The notes below the pieces were generated by a model, which was not told the DNA's origin, ran no database searches, and was given only the letters and a program-made list of their open reading frames with translations. A stretch of 38,354 nucleotides of DNA from assembly GCA_047628755.1 (NCBI GenBank), contig JBLHVV010000018.1, forward strand, positions 1-38,354. Direction: 5' to 3'. Below, in pieces: positions 8,474 to 17,774 of this stretch (the stretch's first letter is position 1; every line of letters starts with the position of its first letter). The DNA comes from Bermanella sp047628755. Lineage in GTDB: Bacteria; Pseudomonadota; Gammaproteobacteria; Pseudomonadales; Oceanobacteraceae. The translations under genes were made by a program, and so were the position numbers.

Positions 8474-9682
8474 TTAACGATCTAAGCTATACACCGAAAC
8501 ATAACCTGAGTTATTAATGGCAATTAGTAAGTCACTGCTTACCAATAAACGGGTACGTACACCTGGATCATGAGAAAGGTGTCGAGAAGGATGTTTCATT
8601 CCATAGCTGCCAGTGCGAACCCAATCAAGTGCGGGGCGTGTCACCTTATCTCGACCAACTATGGAGCCATCTAATTGCTTAATTAAATGGATATAACCTT
8701 CAAGGTCTGCAACTGCAACGTGATTAGCAAATAATACTGGCTCACTCAGTTGACGACCTTTAAGAGCGACCTGCTCCCAAACATTAGATGCACTTCTATC
8801 ATCTAAAGCTTGAATATGGTCATTTTCATTTACTATGTAGATATTACCTAAGCCAGCCAAAGGCCCATGGTAAGAGGATGCTTCACGCTTCCAAACTGTT
8901 TTTCCGCTAGTCAGGTCAATAGCGACTATATGCCCTTGAAAACCGACAACATAAAGCAAGTTATCTACTACTAATAAGCTGCCATCAATATCTACTAACC
9001 GTTCTAATTCACTGCGACCTGCTGGAATGCCGATGCGCTCTTGCCATAATAAAGCACCGTTTTCCAGATTCAATCCAATCACTTTACCGTTGGCAAAACC
9101 AGCTATTATCATGTCATCTTTAAAAACTGGGGCAGATGTCCCACGAAGCGATAGCGTAGGTAAGTTACTATCAAAACTCCATCTAATAACACCATCATCT
9201 GAGCCTATGGCATATAGATGCCCGTCAATTGTTTGCACAGCCACCAAACCGTTCTCTTCAACCGGGGGGGCTAAAACCTCAGACTTGACGTTGGTGCGCC
9301 ATACTTCAGAACCATCAGTTAGTAAAAAGGCCACAAGCTCGCCATTTTCACTGACAATATAACCATGGGTTTTACCTGCGGCTACACCCGATGTAATCTG
9401 AGTTTTAAAGTCTTGCTGCCAAACTACTTTGCCGTTATCTATTGCCAAGGCTTGCACCTTACCGTTAGCACTTGCTGCATACAAAATACTGTCTTGTAAG
9501 GCTGGCTGTAAGCGCGCAAACGCCTTACCCATACCATCGCCAACTTGCCGATGCCATTTTGTAACAAGACTTATTTCTTGATCAAAGCTGGTTAGCTCGT
9601 TTGGTCCAGTATCTTGATCTTTTTTATCGTTACTAGAACAAGCCACCAACGTTACCAGCAGTACAGCAAGTAAAACGCGCAT
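8474..9682 (-). CDS. bamB: Outer membrane protein assembly factor BamB (lipoprotein)
   Basis: 402 residues. The N-terminus MRVLLAVLLVTLVACSS is a lipoprotein signal with the lipobox Cys at residue 15; Ser at +2 fits outer-membrane retention. The mature part is a beta-propeller of repeated PQQ/WD-like blades (for example LYAASANGKVQALAIDNGKVVW, shortened: YAASANGKVQALAIDNG; LYAIGSDDGVIRWSF; LLYVVGFQGHIVAIDLTSG). BamB is the scaffold lipoprotein of the BAM complex that folds beta-barrels into the outer membrane. Its ATG overlaps the yfgM stop by one base (TAATG), showing translational coupling. Confidence 0.97.
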   Translation of the reverse strand: MRVLLAVLLVTLVACSSNDKKDQDTGPNELTSFDQEISLVTKWHRQVGDGMGKAFARLQPALQDSILYAASANGKVQALAIDNGKVVWQQDFKTQITSGVAAGKTHGYIVSENGELVAFLLTDGSEVWRTNVKSEVLAPPVEENGLVAVQTIDGHLYAIGSDDGVIRWSFDSNLPTLSLRGTSAPVFKDDMIIAGFANGKVIGLNLENGALLWQERIGIPAGRSELERLVDIDGSLLVVDNLLYVVGFQGHIVAIDLTSGKTVWKREASSYHGPLAGLGNIYIVNENDHIQALDDRSASNVWEQVALKGRQLSEPVLFANHVAVADLEGYIHLIKQLDGSIVGRDKVTRPALDWVRTGSYGMKHPSRHLSHDPGVRTRLLVSSDLLIAINNSGYVSVYSLDR

Positions 9683-10326
9683 TAGTTAGCCACCGCCAAA
9701 TCATCAAGTTTCATTTTTAACAGTGGGTTGTTGGCTCCAATACGTTCAGATGCAACAACGGCTTTACTATAAGCATCGCGAGCTGCATTCCTATCGCCTT
9801 TGGCTAACTGAGCATCGCCAGTAGCTTCTTGGTATTCTGCCTCAAAAGCCCCCGCGTCTACATTAGCTAATAACGCAAGAGCATCATCAGCTTTATCCGC
9901 TGCAATCATTACACGGGCTAAACGAACTGTAGCCGTGTGTTGGATAGCTTTGTCTTTTGTACTTTCTACCACCGCTGTTAATTCTGTCTCTGCTGCTTCA
10001 AGATCACCTGCCGCTACTGCATCTTTAGCTTTAAATAAACCTGCAAACTGAGCATAAACAGTATTGGAGTATTCTTTTTGCAGCTGGTCCAGCAGAATTG
10101 CACGCTGACCTTTATCAGCTTCCGCTTCGCTAGCAGACAATACTAAAACTTGCTGGTAAACAGCAGAAGCTGCTGCTGCACTTTCTTGCTGGCTATTTTC
10201 ATAACTGTTAAAGCCCAACCAACCACCAGCAACTAATACTACTGCTACTAAAGTTTGCTTGCCGTTCTCGTCCCACCATTTTTTCATGGCATCGATTTGT
10301 TCTTCTTCTGTACGCATTTCACTCAT
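9682..10326 (-). CDS. yfgM: YfgM family protein (SecYEG-associated TPR protein)
   Basis: 214 residues. A short cytoplasmic start (MSEMRTEEEQIDAMKKWWDENG) precedes one membrane helix (about 23-41, TLVAVVLVAGGWLGF). The periplasmic part is Ala/Glu/Lys-rich helices of TPR type (ending GDRNAARDAYSKAVVA). This is the standard YfgM layout: a type II membrane protein that binds the SecYEG-PpiD translocon and assists periplasmic folding. Its position between hisS and bamB is conserved in gammaproteobacteria. The ATG has GGGAA about 7 nt upstream. Confidence 0.95.
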   Translation of the reverse strand: MSEMRTEEEQIDAMKKWWDENGKQTLVAVVLVAGGWLGFNSYENSQQESAAAASAVYQQVLVLSASEAEADKGQRAILLDQLQKEYSNTVYAQFAGLFKAKDAVAAGDLEAAETELTAVVESTKDKAIQHTATVRLARVMIAADKADDALALLANVDAGAFEAEYQEATGDAQLAKGDRNAARDAYSKAVVASERIGANNPLLKMKLDDLAVAN

Positions 10327-10381
10327 GAGTATGTTCCCATTTTTATTCTTTAATAATGATTAATTGTCTGGTGTATAGGTA

Positions 10382-11662
10382 TTATCGTAATTGCTCAGCT
10401 AACCAAGTGGCTATCTGGCCTTGCTCTAACGTAATTTGTTCGCCACTCTCTCTTAAGTCTTTAATGCTGGCCTTGCCTTCTGCCAATTCATCTTCACCTA
10501 AGATCAAACCAAAACGAGCACCGCTTTCGTTGGCTTTTTTCATTTGTTTTTTAAAGTTGCCACCACCTAAATGCATTTGCAATCTTAGATTTGGTAACGT
10601 TTCGCGCAGCTTAGTGGCTAATTGCATGGCCGCTGTCGTAACATTCCCCATAGACACTAAGTAAATGTCTAAATGATTACTTACTTCTTCAGGAATAACA
10701 TTAAGTGCTTCTAGCATGAGAATAAGACGTTCAATACCCATAGCGAAGCCGACTGCAGGTGTAGGCTTACCACCAAGCTGCTCTACCAGTCCATCGTAAC
10801 GGCCACCGGCACAGATGGTACCCTGAGCACCAAGTTCTGTGGTTACCCATTCAAATACTGTTTTGCTGTAATAGTCTAAGCCGCGTACTAATCTAGGGTT
10901 TATCTCATATGAGACGCCAACAGCGTCTAAAAGTGCCTTTAGTGTTTCAAAATGTTGCTGAGAATCGTCATCTAAGTAATCATGGAAATTCGGAGCATCA
11001 TCTAATAAAGATTGAGTTTGCAGATTTTTACTGTCTAGAATACGCAATGGATTAGTATCCAGTCGACGCTGACTGTCTTCATCTAACTGGTCTTTAATGT
11101 CTGACAAATAATCAACTAAAGCGGCTTTATAGTTTGTGCGGGCGTCGTTGCTACCGATAGTATTAAGCTGCAAACTTACCTTGTCTAGAATGTTCAAACG
11201 CTTCCATAATTGATGCGTCATTATTATTAACTCGGCATCAATATCTGGTGTGGCCATACCAAAGGTTTCTACACCTATTTGGTTGAACTGACGATAGCGT
11301 CCTTTTTGCGGACGTTCGTAACGAAACATTGGGCCCATATACCAGAGACGCTGGCGCTTGTTATTTGCTATTAATTGGTGCTCTTCGCAAGCACGCACAC
11401 AACTGGCGGTTCCTTCAGGGCGCAGCGTTAAACTGCGCTCACTGCGGGTAAAGGTGTACATTTCTTTTTCTACGATGTCGGTAACTTCGCCAATAGAACG
11501 TTTAAATAAACGGGTTTCTTCGACAATAGGCATGCGAATTTCTTGATAGCCAAATGCATCAAGAGTCGCTTTTACTTGGTCTTCCAAATATCGCCATACC
11601 TGAGTTTGACCAGGAAGAATATCGTTCATACCGATAAGTGCTTTAATTTGATCTTGTGCCAC
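10382..11662 (-). CDS. hisS: Histidine--tRNA ligase
   Basis: 426 residues from the start chosen here. An in-frame ATG lies six codons earlier (11680) but lacks a ribosome-binding site. The GTG at 11662 is preceded by AAAAGGA at good spacing and gives the usual HisRS N-terminus (VAQDQIKALIGMNDILP). Class II aaRS motifs are visible: motif 2 RYERPQKGRYRQFNQIGVE, the histidine-binding LVRGLDYYSKTVFEW and motif 3 PAVGFAMGIERLILML. The C-terminal anticodon-binding domain covers about 325-425. It charges tRNA-His. Gene order ispG-hisS-yfgM is conserved. Confidence 0.97.
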   Translation of the reverse strand: MAQDQIKALIGMNDILPGQTQVWRYLEDQVKATLDAFGYQEIRMPIVEETRLFKRSIGEVTDIVEKEMYTFTRSERSLTLRPEGTASCVRACEEHQLIANNKRQRLWYMGPMFRYERPQKGRYRQFNQIGVETFGMATPDIDAELIIMTHQLWKRLNILDKVSLQLNTIGSNDARTNYKAALVDYLSDIKDQLDEDSQRRLDTNPLRILDSKNLQTQSLLDDAPNFHDYLDDDSQQHFETLKALLDAVGVSYEINPRLVRGLDYYSKTVFEWVTTELGAQGTICAGGRYDGLVEQLGGKPTPAVGFAMGIERLILMLEALNVIPEEVSNHLDIYLVSMGNVTTAAMQLATKLRETLPNLRLQMHLGGGNFKKQMKKANESGARFGLILGEDELAEGKASIKDLRESGEQITLEQGQIATWLAEQLR

Positions 11663-11715
11663 TTTGATCCTTTTACGCATTTATTTAAATGCGGGTTTCT
11701 GTAATTTTTTACTGC

Positions 11716-12834
11716 TTACGATTTAATTATTAAAGCAGCTTCAGCGGCTTCTTTTTCTGCAACTTTTCTACGAATCATTTTCTCAAGGTTATCGACTAAA
11801 TTGTCGTTACCCAGTTTTCCAGATGGCACACCATCTTCGTACATTAAATTATTTGGTGAACCGCCAGTTAAACCTAAGTCGGTTTCTTTTGCTTCGCCTG
11901 GGCCGTTTACTACACAACCAATGACCGAGACATCAAGCGGCGTTAAAATATCTTCAACTCGGGTTTCAAGCTCGTTCATGGTTTTAACCACATCGAAATT
12001 CTGACGTGAACAACTTGGACACGCTATGAAGTTAATGCCCTTACTGCGAAGCTTTAAGCTTTTTAAAATGTCAAAGCCTACTTTAATTTCCTGTATTGGG
12101 TCAGCCGCTAACGACACCCGTAATGTATCACCAATGCCATCCATTAATAGCATGCCTAAGCCAACTGAACTTTTAACAGTTCCGCTGCGTAGACCACCGG
12201 CCTCTGTAATACCTAGATGTAACGGTTGTTCAATTTGTGAGGCAATTTTACGATAGGCTGCCACTGTCATGAATACATCTGAGGCTTTTAGACTTAACTT
12301 AAAATCGGGATAATTAAGACGATCTAAGATATCAATATGCCGCATGGCACTTTCAACAAGAGCATCTGGTGTTGGCTCACCATATTTTTTTTGCAAATCT
12401 TTTTCTAAAGAGCCAGCATTAACACCAATACGAATTGGGATACCATGATAGCGAGCGGCATCAACCACTGCACGTACTCGGTCTTCACGACCAATGTTAC
12501 CCGGGTTAATACGCAGACAATCGGCACCCAGTTCAGCTACGCGCAATGCAATCTTATAGTCAAAGTGAATATCGGTAACTAATGGGACATTAACTAGCTT
12601 TTTGATTTCGCCAAACGCTTCAGCTGCTTCCATTGAAGGGACGCTTACGCGCACAATATCAGCCCCTACATTTTCCAGGGCATTAATTTGGGCAACTGTG
12701 GCGGCTACATCACAAGTCTCCGTATTAGTCATGCTTTGCACCGCTATTGGTGCATCGCCGCCAACAGGTACATTGCCCACCATTATTTGACGAGACTTAC
12801 GACGAGTAATGGGCGATTTGCCTTGTTTATTCAT
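11716..12834 (-). CDS. ispG: 4-hydroxy-3-methylbut-2-en-1-yl diphosphate synthase (flavodoxin)
   Basis: 372 residues, the same length as the E. coli enzyme. IspG (GcpE) carries out the penultimate step of the MEP isoprenoid pathway and needs a [4Fe-4S] cluster. The cluster ligands are visible in FIACPSCSRQNFD (two Cys) and VIGCVVNGPGEA (third Cys), with the conserved NGPGEA loop. The N-terminal TIM barrel has VQSMTNTETCDV and LVTDIHFDYKIAL. It starts 8 bp after the pilF stop. As a [4Fe-4S] enzyme it depends on the Suf machinery encoded about 5 kb away. Confidence 0.98.
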   Translation of the reverse strand: MNKQGKSPITRRKSRQIMVGNVPVGGDAPIAVQSMTNTETCDVAATVAQINALENVGADIVRVSVPSMEAAEAFGEIKKLVNVPLVTDIHFDYKIALRVAELGADCLRINPGNIGREDRVRAVVDAARYHGIPIRIGVNAGSLEKDLQKKYGEPTPDALVESAMRHIDILDRLNYPDFKLSLKASDVFMTVAAYRKIASQIEQPLHLGITEAGGLRSGTVKSSVGLGMLLMDGIGDTLRVSLAADPIQEIKVGFDILKSLKLRSKGINFIACPSCSRQNFDVVKTMNELETRVEDILTPLDVSVIGCVVNGPGEAKETDLGLTGGSPNNLMYEDGVPSGKLGNDNLVDNLEKMIRRKVAEKEAAEAALIIKS

Positions 12835-12842
12835 ATATAACG

Positions 12843-13616
12843 TTATCTTCCACGCTGAAAGCGCTTAAATTCTTCAGATTTTGGAAAAAGTCTTTTTAAT
12901 TTGAAGCCATAATTCTGCTGCCCATTTTTATCACGGCCAGCTTTCGCCAAGCGATAACCCAAATATAAGCTGGCAGAAGAATGAGGTATGTCTTTCTTTT
13001 CAAGTATGTAGCTAAAGCGTTCAAACCAGCGATTAGCTGGACGAATGCTATTACGTTGCAAATATAACTCGGTAAGATGCAACGTCGAAATAGTACTGCT
13101 TGAGTCAAGCGTCCAAGCTTTCTCAAATGCATCAATAGCTTTGCTGTTGTCGTTAAATACAATAAGACAAAAGCCTAAATCTTCGTATGCCCCTGATCGA
13201 GCACTAAAATCAACATCGGTGGCAGCTGCGCTCAATAAATCACAACTTCTACGATCACGTTTCTTCTGAAGTAAAAAGCGACCGTAATGATAGTTAGTGG
13301 GACTGTGTCGCGAATCTATATCTAGTGCCTGTTCAAATTCATTTTGGGCTAAATCATGTTCTCCTCGTTGTTCCCAATACATGGCCATGGCGCTATGGGC
13401 AGCTGCACTATCAGGTGCAATCTCTAGTGCACGATCAATTTTATTGCGGGCTAAAATTAATTCACCAGCCGACAAATAGCCTACCCCTAAAGCCACATAA
13501 GTCTGCGCGGCTTTTTCTGGGTCGGAATTTTTAGAAAAACGGCTATCTGTCACTGTTACACAAGCAGTTAGTACTAAAGCCAATAGCAATGTAATGGTTA
13601 ACTTAATTAATTTCAT
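12843..13616 (-). CDS. pilF: Type IV pilus biogenesis/stability lipoprotein PilF (PilW)
   Basis: 257 residues. The N-terminus has a lipoprotein signal with lipobox LTAC (Cys at residue 19). The mature part is made of TPR repeats (GVGYLSAGELILARNKIDRA, AHSAMAMYWEQRGEHDLAQN, AYEDLGFCLIVFNDNSKAID). PilF is an outer-membrane lipoprotein that helps the PilQ secretin multimerise. Its place between rlmN and ispG matches Pseudomonas. A rodZ gene normally follows pilF and precedes ispG in Pseudomonas; here ispG begins directly after pilF. The ribosome site is TTGGA, close to the ATG. Confidence 0.93.
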   Translation of the reverse strand: MKLIKLTITLLLALVLTACVTVTDSRFSKNSDPEKAAQTYVALGVGYLSAGELILARNKIDRALEIAPDSAAAHSAMAMYWEQRGEHDLAQNEFEQALDIDSRHSPTNYHYGRFLLQKKRDRRSCDLLSAAATDVDFSARSGAYEDLGFCLIVFNDNSKAIDAFEKAWTLDSSSTISTLHLTELYLQRNSIRPANRWFERFSYILEKKDIPHSSASLYLGYRLAKAGRDKNGQQNYGFKLKRLFPKSEEFKRFQRGR

Positions 13617-13625
13617 ATATCCAAT

Positions 13626-14759
13626 TTACGACTGAGTCGTGGCTGCAGCGTTAGTAATGTCGTTCATCTTGATGTAACGAGCACTACGTTTGGTCCGATC
13701 TTCTACATTGCCCACTAATTGACCGCAGGCTGCATCGATATCATCGCCACGAGTTGAGCGAATTGTAACAATATAACCCTGTTGGTGCAGATAATCTCGA
13801 AACTTGTAAACCCGATTATTGCTTGGACGCTCGTAACCCGAATTTGGGAACGGATTAAATGGAATTAAGTTAATTTTACACGGAGTGTCTTTTAGCAATA
13901 CGGCTAATTCCTCTGCGTGTATCATTTCGTCGTTAATCTTATCCATCATGGTGTATTCAATGGTTAGCTTACGTCGATCAGGTAACGATGCCATGTAATG
14001 CTGACAGGCTTTCATTAGTTCTTTAATTGGATATTTTTTGTTGATTGGCACGAGCTGATCCCGTAATGCATCGTTTGGAGCATGCAAAGAAACCGCTAAA
14101 GATACATCGCTTACGCCAGCCAGGTCATAAATCTTTGGCACGACACCCGACGTGCTCAAGGTAACGCGACGCTTAGATATTCCATAAGAAAAGTCATCCA
14201 TCATTAAATCCATGGCGTCCACCACGTGGTTAAAGTTCATAAGCGGCTCGCCCATGCCCATCATTACCACGTTAGTAATTCTACGTTCACGTTTTTCACC
14301 GGGCTTATCGAAGCTTTTTGCTGCTACATACACCTGGCCAATAATTTCAGCCACCGATAAATCTCGGTTAAAGCCTTGTTTTCCTGTGGAACAAAAGCTG
14401 CAATCTAATGAGCAGCCTATTTGAGAAGAGACGCATAATGTACCGCGTTCGCCCTCTGGAATATATACAGTTTCGATACTCGAACCGCCCGGCATACGCA
14501 TAACCCATTTTTGGGTGCCGTCTTTCGAAGTGTCATGGTAAACAATCTCTGGGTATTCTACGCAAGCTACTTGTTTAAGCTTTTCACGCATAGGCTTGCT
14601 GACATTTGTCATGTCATCAAAGTCTTCGATGCCTACTTGATGAATCCATTTCAATAGTTGCTGAGCACGGAAAGGCTTTTCGCCCAACTCGACAAAAAAA
14701 TCTTTCATTTTCTGGGGGCTTAGGCCCAATAAATTGACCTTTTTTTGTTCTTCACTCAT
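13626..14759 (-). CDS. rlmN: Dual-specificity rRNA/tRNA adenine-C2 methyltransferase RlmN
   Basis: 377 residues. A radical SAM enzyme that methylates A2503 of 23S rRNA and A37 of some tRNAs. The CX3CX2C cluster motif is at about residues 115-122 (GCSLDCSFCSTGKQG), and the second catalytic cysteine that forms the methyl-protein intermediate is in DDIDAACGQLVG near the C-terminus. GEPLMNFNHV and STSGVVPKI are further family motifs. The stop is 9 bp before the pilF start, so it is co-transcribed with pilF-ispG. Confidence 0.98.
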   Translation of the reverse strand: MSEEQKKVNLLGLSPQKMKDFFVELGEKPFRAQQLLKWIHQVGIEDFDDMTNVSKPMREKLKQVACVEYPEIVYHDTSKDGTQKWVMRMPGGSSIETVYIPEGERGTLCVSSQIGCSLDCSFCSTGKQGFNRDLSVAEIIGQVYVAAKSFDKPGEKRERRITNVVMMGMGEPLMNFNHVVDAMDLMMDDFSYGISKRRVTLSTSGVVPKIYDLAGVSDVSLAVSLHAPNDALRDQLVPINKKYPIKELMKACQHYMASLPDRRKLTIEYTMMDKINDEMIHAEELAVLLKDTPCKINLIPFNPFPNSGYERPSNNRVYKFRDYLHQQGYIVTIRSTRGDDIDAACGQLVGNVEDRTKRSARYIKMNDITNAAATTQS

Positions 14760-14796
14760 GGCATTACCTACTAAAACATGACCATCTTAAATATAG

Positions 14797-14832
14797 AAAA
14801 AGGGCGGAGGGTACTAACTGCCCTTCCGCCCC
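14797..14832 (-). terminator. Rho-independent terminator after ndk
   Basis: On the minus strand a GC-rich stem (GGGCGGAAGGG pairing with CCCTCCGCCC, one bulged base, loop about CAGTTAGTA) is followed by TTTTT. It lies about 45 bp past the ndk stop and separates ndk from rlmN. Confidence 0.85.
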
Positions 14833-14877
14833 TTTGGCGTAAGGTTTTCGCCTCACGCTGTTTGCGATACGCTTAAA

Positions 14878-15303
14878 TTAACGTGCGCAGATTTCTTCAT
14901 CTTTGAAGAAGTAGCTTACTTCACGGGCAGCAGATTCAACAGAATCAGAACCATGAACAGCATTTGCATCAATGCTTTCAGCGAAGTCGGCACGGATAGT
15001 ACCCGCTTCAGCTTCTTTAGGATTAGTTGCGCCCATAAGATCACGATGCTTAAGGATTGCGCCTTCGCCCTCTAAAACTTGAATCATTACAGGACCAGAA
15101 GTCATGAAACCAACAAGATCCTTGTAAAAAGGACGCTCTGCATGTTCAGCGTAAAAACCACCAGCTAGTTCGTCAGAAAGGTGAACCATTTTAGAAGCAA
15201 TAACGTGTAAACCAGCTTCCTCAAAACGGCTATAAATTTTGCCAATTACGTTTTTAGCAACTGCGTCAGGCTTGATGATTGATAATGCGCGTTCTACGGC
15301 CAT
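14878..15303 (-). CDS. ndk: Nucleoside diphosphate kinase
   Basis: 141 residues, normal length. Transfers the terminal phosphate from ATP to NDPs through a phosphohistidine. Motifs: ALSIIKPDAVAKNVIG at the start, SGPVMIQVLEGEGAI, MGATNPKEAEAGTIR and the active-site NAVHGSDSVESA with the catalytic His. AGGAAAA lies about 7 nt before the ATG. It has its own promoter-like TATAAT upstream and its own terminator, so it is a single-gene unit. Confidence 0.98.
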   Translation of the reverse strand: MAVERALSIIKPDAVAKNVIGKIYSRFEEAGLHVIASKMVHLSDELAGGFYAEHAERPFYKDLVGFMTSGPVMIQVLEGEGAILKHRDLMGATNPKEAEAGTIRADFAESIDANAVHGSDSVESAAREVSYFFKDEEICAR

Positions 15304-15348
15304 GATGTTTTCCTATTGGAATATTAATGTACAAAAAAAGGTGCGCAA

Positions 15349-15354
15349 ATTATA
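15349..15354 (-). promoter_or_regulatory. Candidate -10 box of the ndk promoter
   Basis: A perfect TATAAT on the minus strand, 45 bp before the ndk ATG. No clear -35 is seen at 16-18 nt, so only the -10 is listed. Confidence 0.4.
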
Positions 15355-15441
15355 CGGTATTTGCAATAAATTACCACTGGTTGTTTTTTAACCGCGGGAT
15401 CTGCTAGTACTCGCTATTCTTAACGCTATCTAAGTCGCTAT

Positions 15442-15891
15442 TCAAGCCGCCTCAGCCACCGCTCTAATTCGCGCTACCATAGCTTTCAGGCCGTTACCAC
15501 GGGTTGGACTTAAGTGCTTAACAAGGTCGACCTCTTGAAAAAATCCTTCGATATTAAAATCTAACACTTCAGAAGGGGCCTTGCCGTTATAAGCGGCCAG
15601 CACAATTGCAAGCAAGCCAGATACAATGAAAGCATCGCTGGCCATATCAAAGTACAGCTTGCCCTGTGCATTATAACTCTCTATCCACACCTGACTTTGA
15701 CAACCTGCGATTAAACGTGGGGCGGTCTTTAATGCGTCATCCATGGCTGGCAATTGCTTACCTAAATCTATAATGTACTTGTAACGTTCTTCCCAATTAT
15801 CGAAAAAGCTTAAAGTATCAACAATTTCTTCAGGGGTAATTGAGGTGCCAAATGGGCTAGATATAACGTGCTCAGGAACCATAACAGCCAT
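15442..15891 (-). CDS. sufE: SufE family cysteine desulfuration protein
   Basis: 149 residues from the ATG at 15891; an in-frame GTG three codons upstream (15900) is possible, but AGAG is better placed for the ATG. SufE takes the persulfide from SufS and passes it to SufB. The sulfur-accepting Cys is C64 in RLIAGCQSQVWI. FFDNWEERYKYIIDLGKQLP is the typical SufE N-terminus. In most suf operons sufE is adjacent to sufS. Here it lies beyond fadD and its terminator, so it is transcribed separately from the main suf operon. Confidence 0.95.
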   Translation of the reverse strand: MAVMVPEHVISSPFGTSITPEEIVDTLSFFDNWEERYKYIIDLGKQLPAMDDALKTAPRLIAGCQSQVWIESYNAQGKLYFDMASDAFIVSGLLAIVLAAYNGKAPSEVLDFNIEGFFQEVDLVKHLSPTRGNGLKAMVARIRAVAEAA

Positions 15892-15990
15892 GGCGTTCAC
15901 TCTATAAAATTAGTATGAGACATTTTACGTAGAAGCAAGGCCAGATGCAAAGCTAATAGCTTTTCCATAGGCAATAATTTGATAGGCAAT

Positions 15991-16027
15991 AAAAAACCCC
16001 ATTACCATTAAGAGCAGTGGGGTTTTT
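15991..16027 (-). terminator. Rho-independent terminator after fadD
   Basis: On the minus strand a stem TAAAAACCCCA ... TGGGGTTTTTT closes a loop of about 16 nt and ends in a T-run. It lies about 30 bp past the fadD stop. Confidence 0.8.
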
Positions 16028-16055
16028 ATAGATAAAGCTTAAAATTGATAACTTA

Positions 16056-17774
16056 TTACGCTTCTGCTTTTCGCTTAGCCTCCTCTTCATCTTTCAATTC
16101 ACGGCGTAGGATTTTCCCTACTGGTGTCATTGGAAGCTCACTACGAAACTCTATGTGACGCGGCATTTTGTAACCCGTTAGTTTCAGCTTACAGAACGCT
16201 TTAATATCTTCTGATGTTAGGTTTGGATCCGATGCAACTACAAACAGTTTAACCGCTTCCCCTGACTTATCGTCTGGCACACCAATTACGGCACAGTTTT
16301 CAACTTGTGGATGCTCAGCTACAACGCCTTCAATCTCGTTAGGAAAAACATTAAACCCAGATACGATGATCATATCTTTAATACGATCAACTATTTTTAC
16401 AAAACCATCTTCATCTATGGTGGCCACATCACCAGTACGGAACCACTCACCGTCTTCAGTAAATGCATGCTCACTGGCATCGGCGCGCTTCCAATAGCCC
16501 TTCATCACTTGCGGACCTTTCACGCAAAGCTCGCCGCGTTCGCCGAGGGCAACTTCGTTACCTTGGTCATCGATACATTTTAACGCTGTACCAGGAACAG
16601 CCTGACCAATTGTTCCCATGCGCTCTAAGCCACCACCCGGGTTCATAGTTACTGCCGGAGAGCACTCTGTTAACCCATAAGCTTCTGAAATACCAACACC
16701 AGTAATTTCCTTCCAACGCTTAGCAGTATCTTCCATTAATGCCGTACCACCAGAGATAGTCAGTTTTAGCTCACTAAAATCTAACTGACGAAAATTTGGA
16801 CTCGCCATTAGTGAAACAAACAGTGTATTTAGACCTACCACTGCATTCAACTTGAAAGGCTTTATAAACTTAATAAACGTTTCAGTATCACGAGGATTAG
16901 CGATTAATACACTGTGGTCCCCTTGCTCGAATAATGCCATTAAGTGCACTGTAAATGCATAAATATGATAAAGGGGAAGCGGCGCAACGACAATAGCCTG
17001 GCCCGTACCCTTTAGTGGTAAACCGTCATCTCCAAGCTGGCCCAGGCCATTTTTAGACTGAAGCATATTAGCTACAATATTTCGATTAGTTAACTCAGCA
17101 CCTTTTGCAACACCGGTGGTTCCACCTGTGTACTGAAGAATAATCGTGTCTTGTGGATCTTTGAAATGATTCGCTTTGAAGGTTTTTCGTGCACCTAATT
17201 TAAGCGCCTTGCGAAAAGAGATGGCGTTAGGTAAAGAATAAGCTGGTACCATTTTCTTAAGATGCTTAACTGCAAAATTGATTAAAGTACGTTTAACCGT
17301 AGGCAGCATATCAGCCAAGCTAGTCACTATTACAGTTTCTACGCCAGTATTCTCCACTACATTTTGAACTGAGCGCGCGAACATCTCCATGCAAACAAGC
17401 GCTTTAGCGCCTGAATCATTAAACTGATGTTCCATTTCACGCTCTGTATACAAAGGGTTTACGTTGGTAACTCGAAACCCACAACGCAAAGCTGCATACA
17501 TAGCGATTGGATACTGTAACGTATTTGGCATTTGGATCGCGATAGTATCGCCAGGTTTTAAATTAGTATGGTTTTGAAGATAGCCAGCAAAAGCGGCACT
17601 ATACTCATCAATTTCTTTGTAGGTCATAGTCAGACCAATGCTTGTAAAAGCAGGCCTGTCAGCATATTTTTTAAACGACTGCTCGATGACTTCAACTACT
17701 GAATCGTATTGACTTACGTCGATTGTGTCAGCGATGCCATTGGCACGTTTTCCGTCCCAGAATGATGTTTCCAT
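16056..17774 (-). CDS. fadD: Long-chain-fatty-acid--CoA ligase
   Basis: 572 residues, similar to Pseudomonas FadD1. It activates long-chain fatty acids to acyl-CoA for beta-oxidation, peripheral to the inner membrane. The AMP-binding P-loop is LQYTGGTTGVAKGAELTN, followed by EAYGLTECSPAVTMNP, then GEWFRTGDVATIDEDGFVKI and the C-terminal lid with MTPVGKILRRELKD carrying the catalytic Lys. The N-terminus has NVNPLYTEREMEHQFNDSGA, typical of FadD. GGAGAG precedes the ATG at good spacing. It has a long upstream gap and its own terminator, so it is a separate unit lying between sufT and sufE. Confidence 0.96.
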   Translation of the reverse strand: METSFWDGKRANGIADTIDVSQYDSVVEVIEQSFKKYADRPAFTSIGLTMTYKEIDEYSAAFAGYLQNHTNLKPGDTIAIQMPNTLQYPIAMYAALRCGFRVTNVNPLYTEREMEHQFNDSGAKALVCMEMFARSVQNVVENTGVETVIVTSLADMLPTVKRTLINFAVKHLKKMVPAYSLPNAISFRKALKLGARKTFKANHFKDPQDTIILQYTGGTTGVAKGAELTNRNIVANMLQSKNGLGQLGDDGLPLKGTGQAIVVAPLPLYHIYAFTVHLMALFEQGDHSVLIANPRDTETFIKFIKPFKLNAVVGLNTLFVSLMASPNFRQLDFSELKLTISGGTALMEDTAKRWKEITGVGISEAYGLTECSPAVTMNPGGGLERMGTIGQAVPGTALKCIDDQGNEVALGERGELCVKGPQVMKGYWKRADASEHAFTEDGEWFRTGDVATIDEDGFVKIVDRIKDMIIVSGFNVFPNEIEGVVAEHPQVENCAVIGVPDDKSGEAVKLFVVASDPNLTSEDIKAFCKLKLTGYKMPRHIEFRSELPMTPVGKILRRELKDEEEAKRKAEA

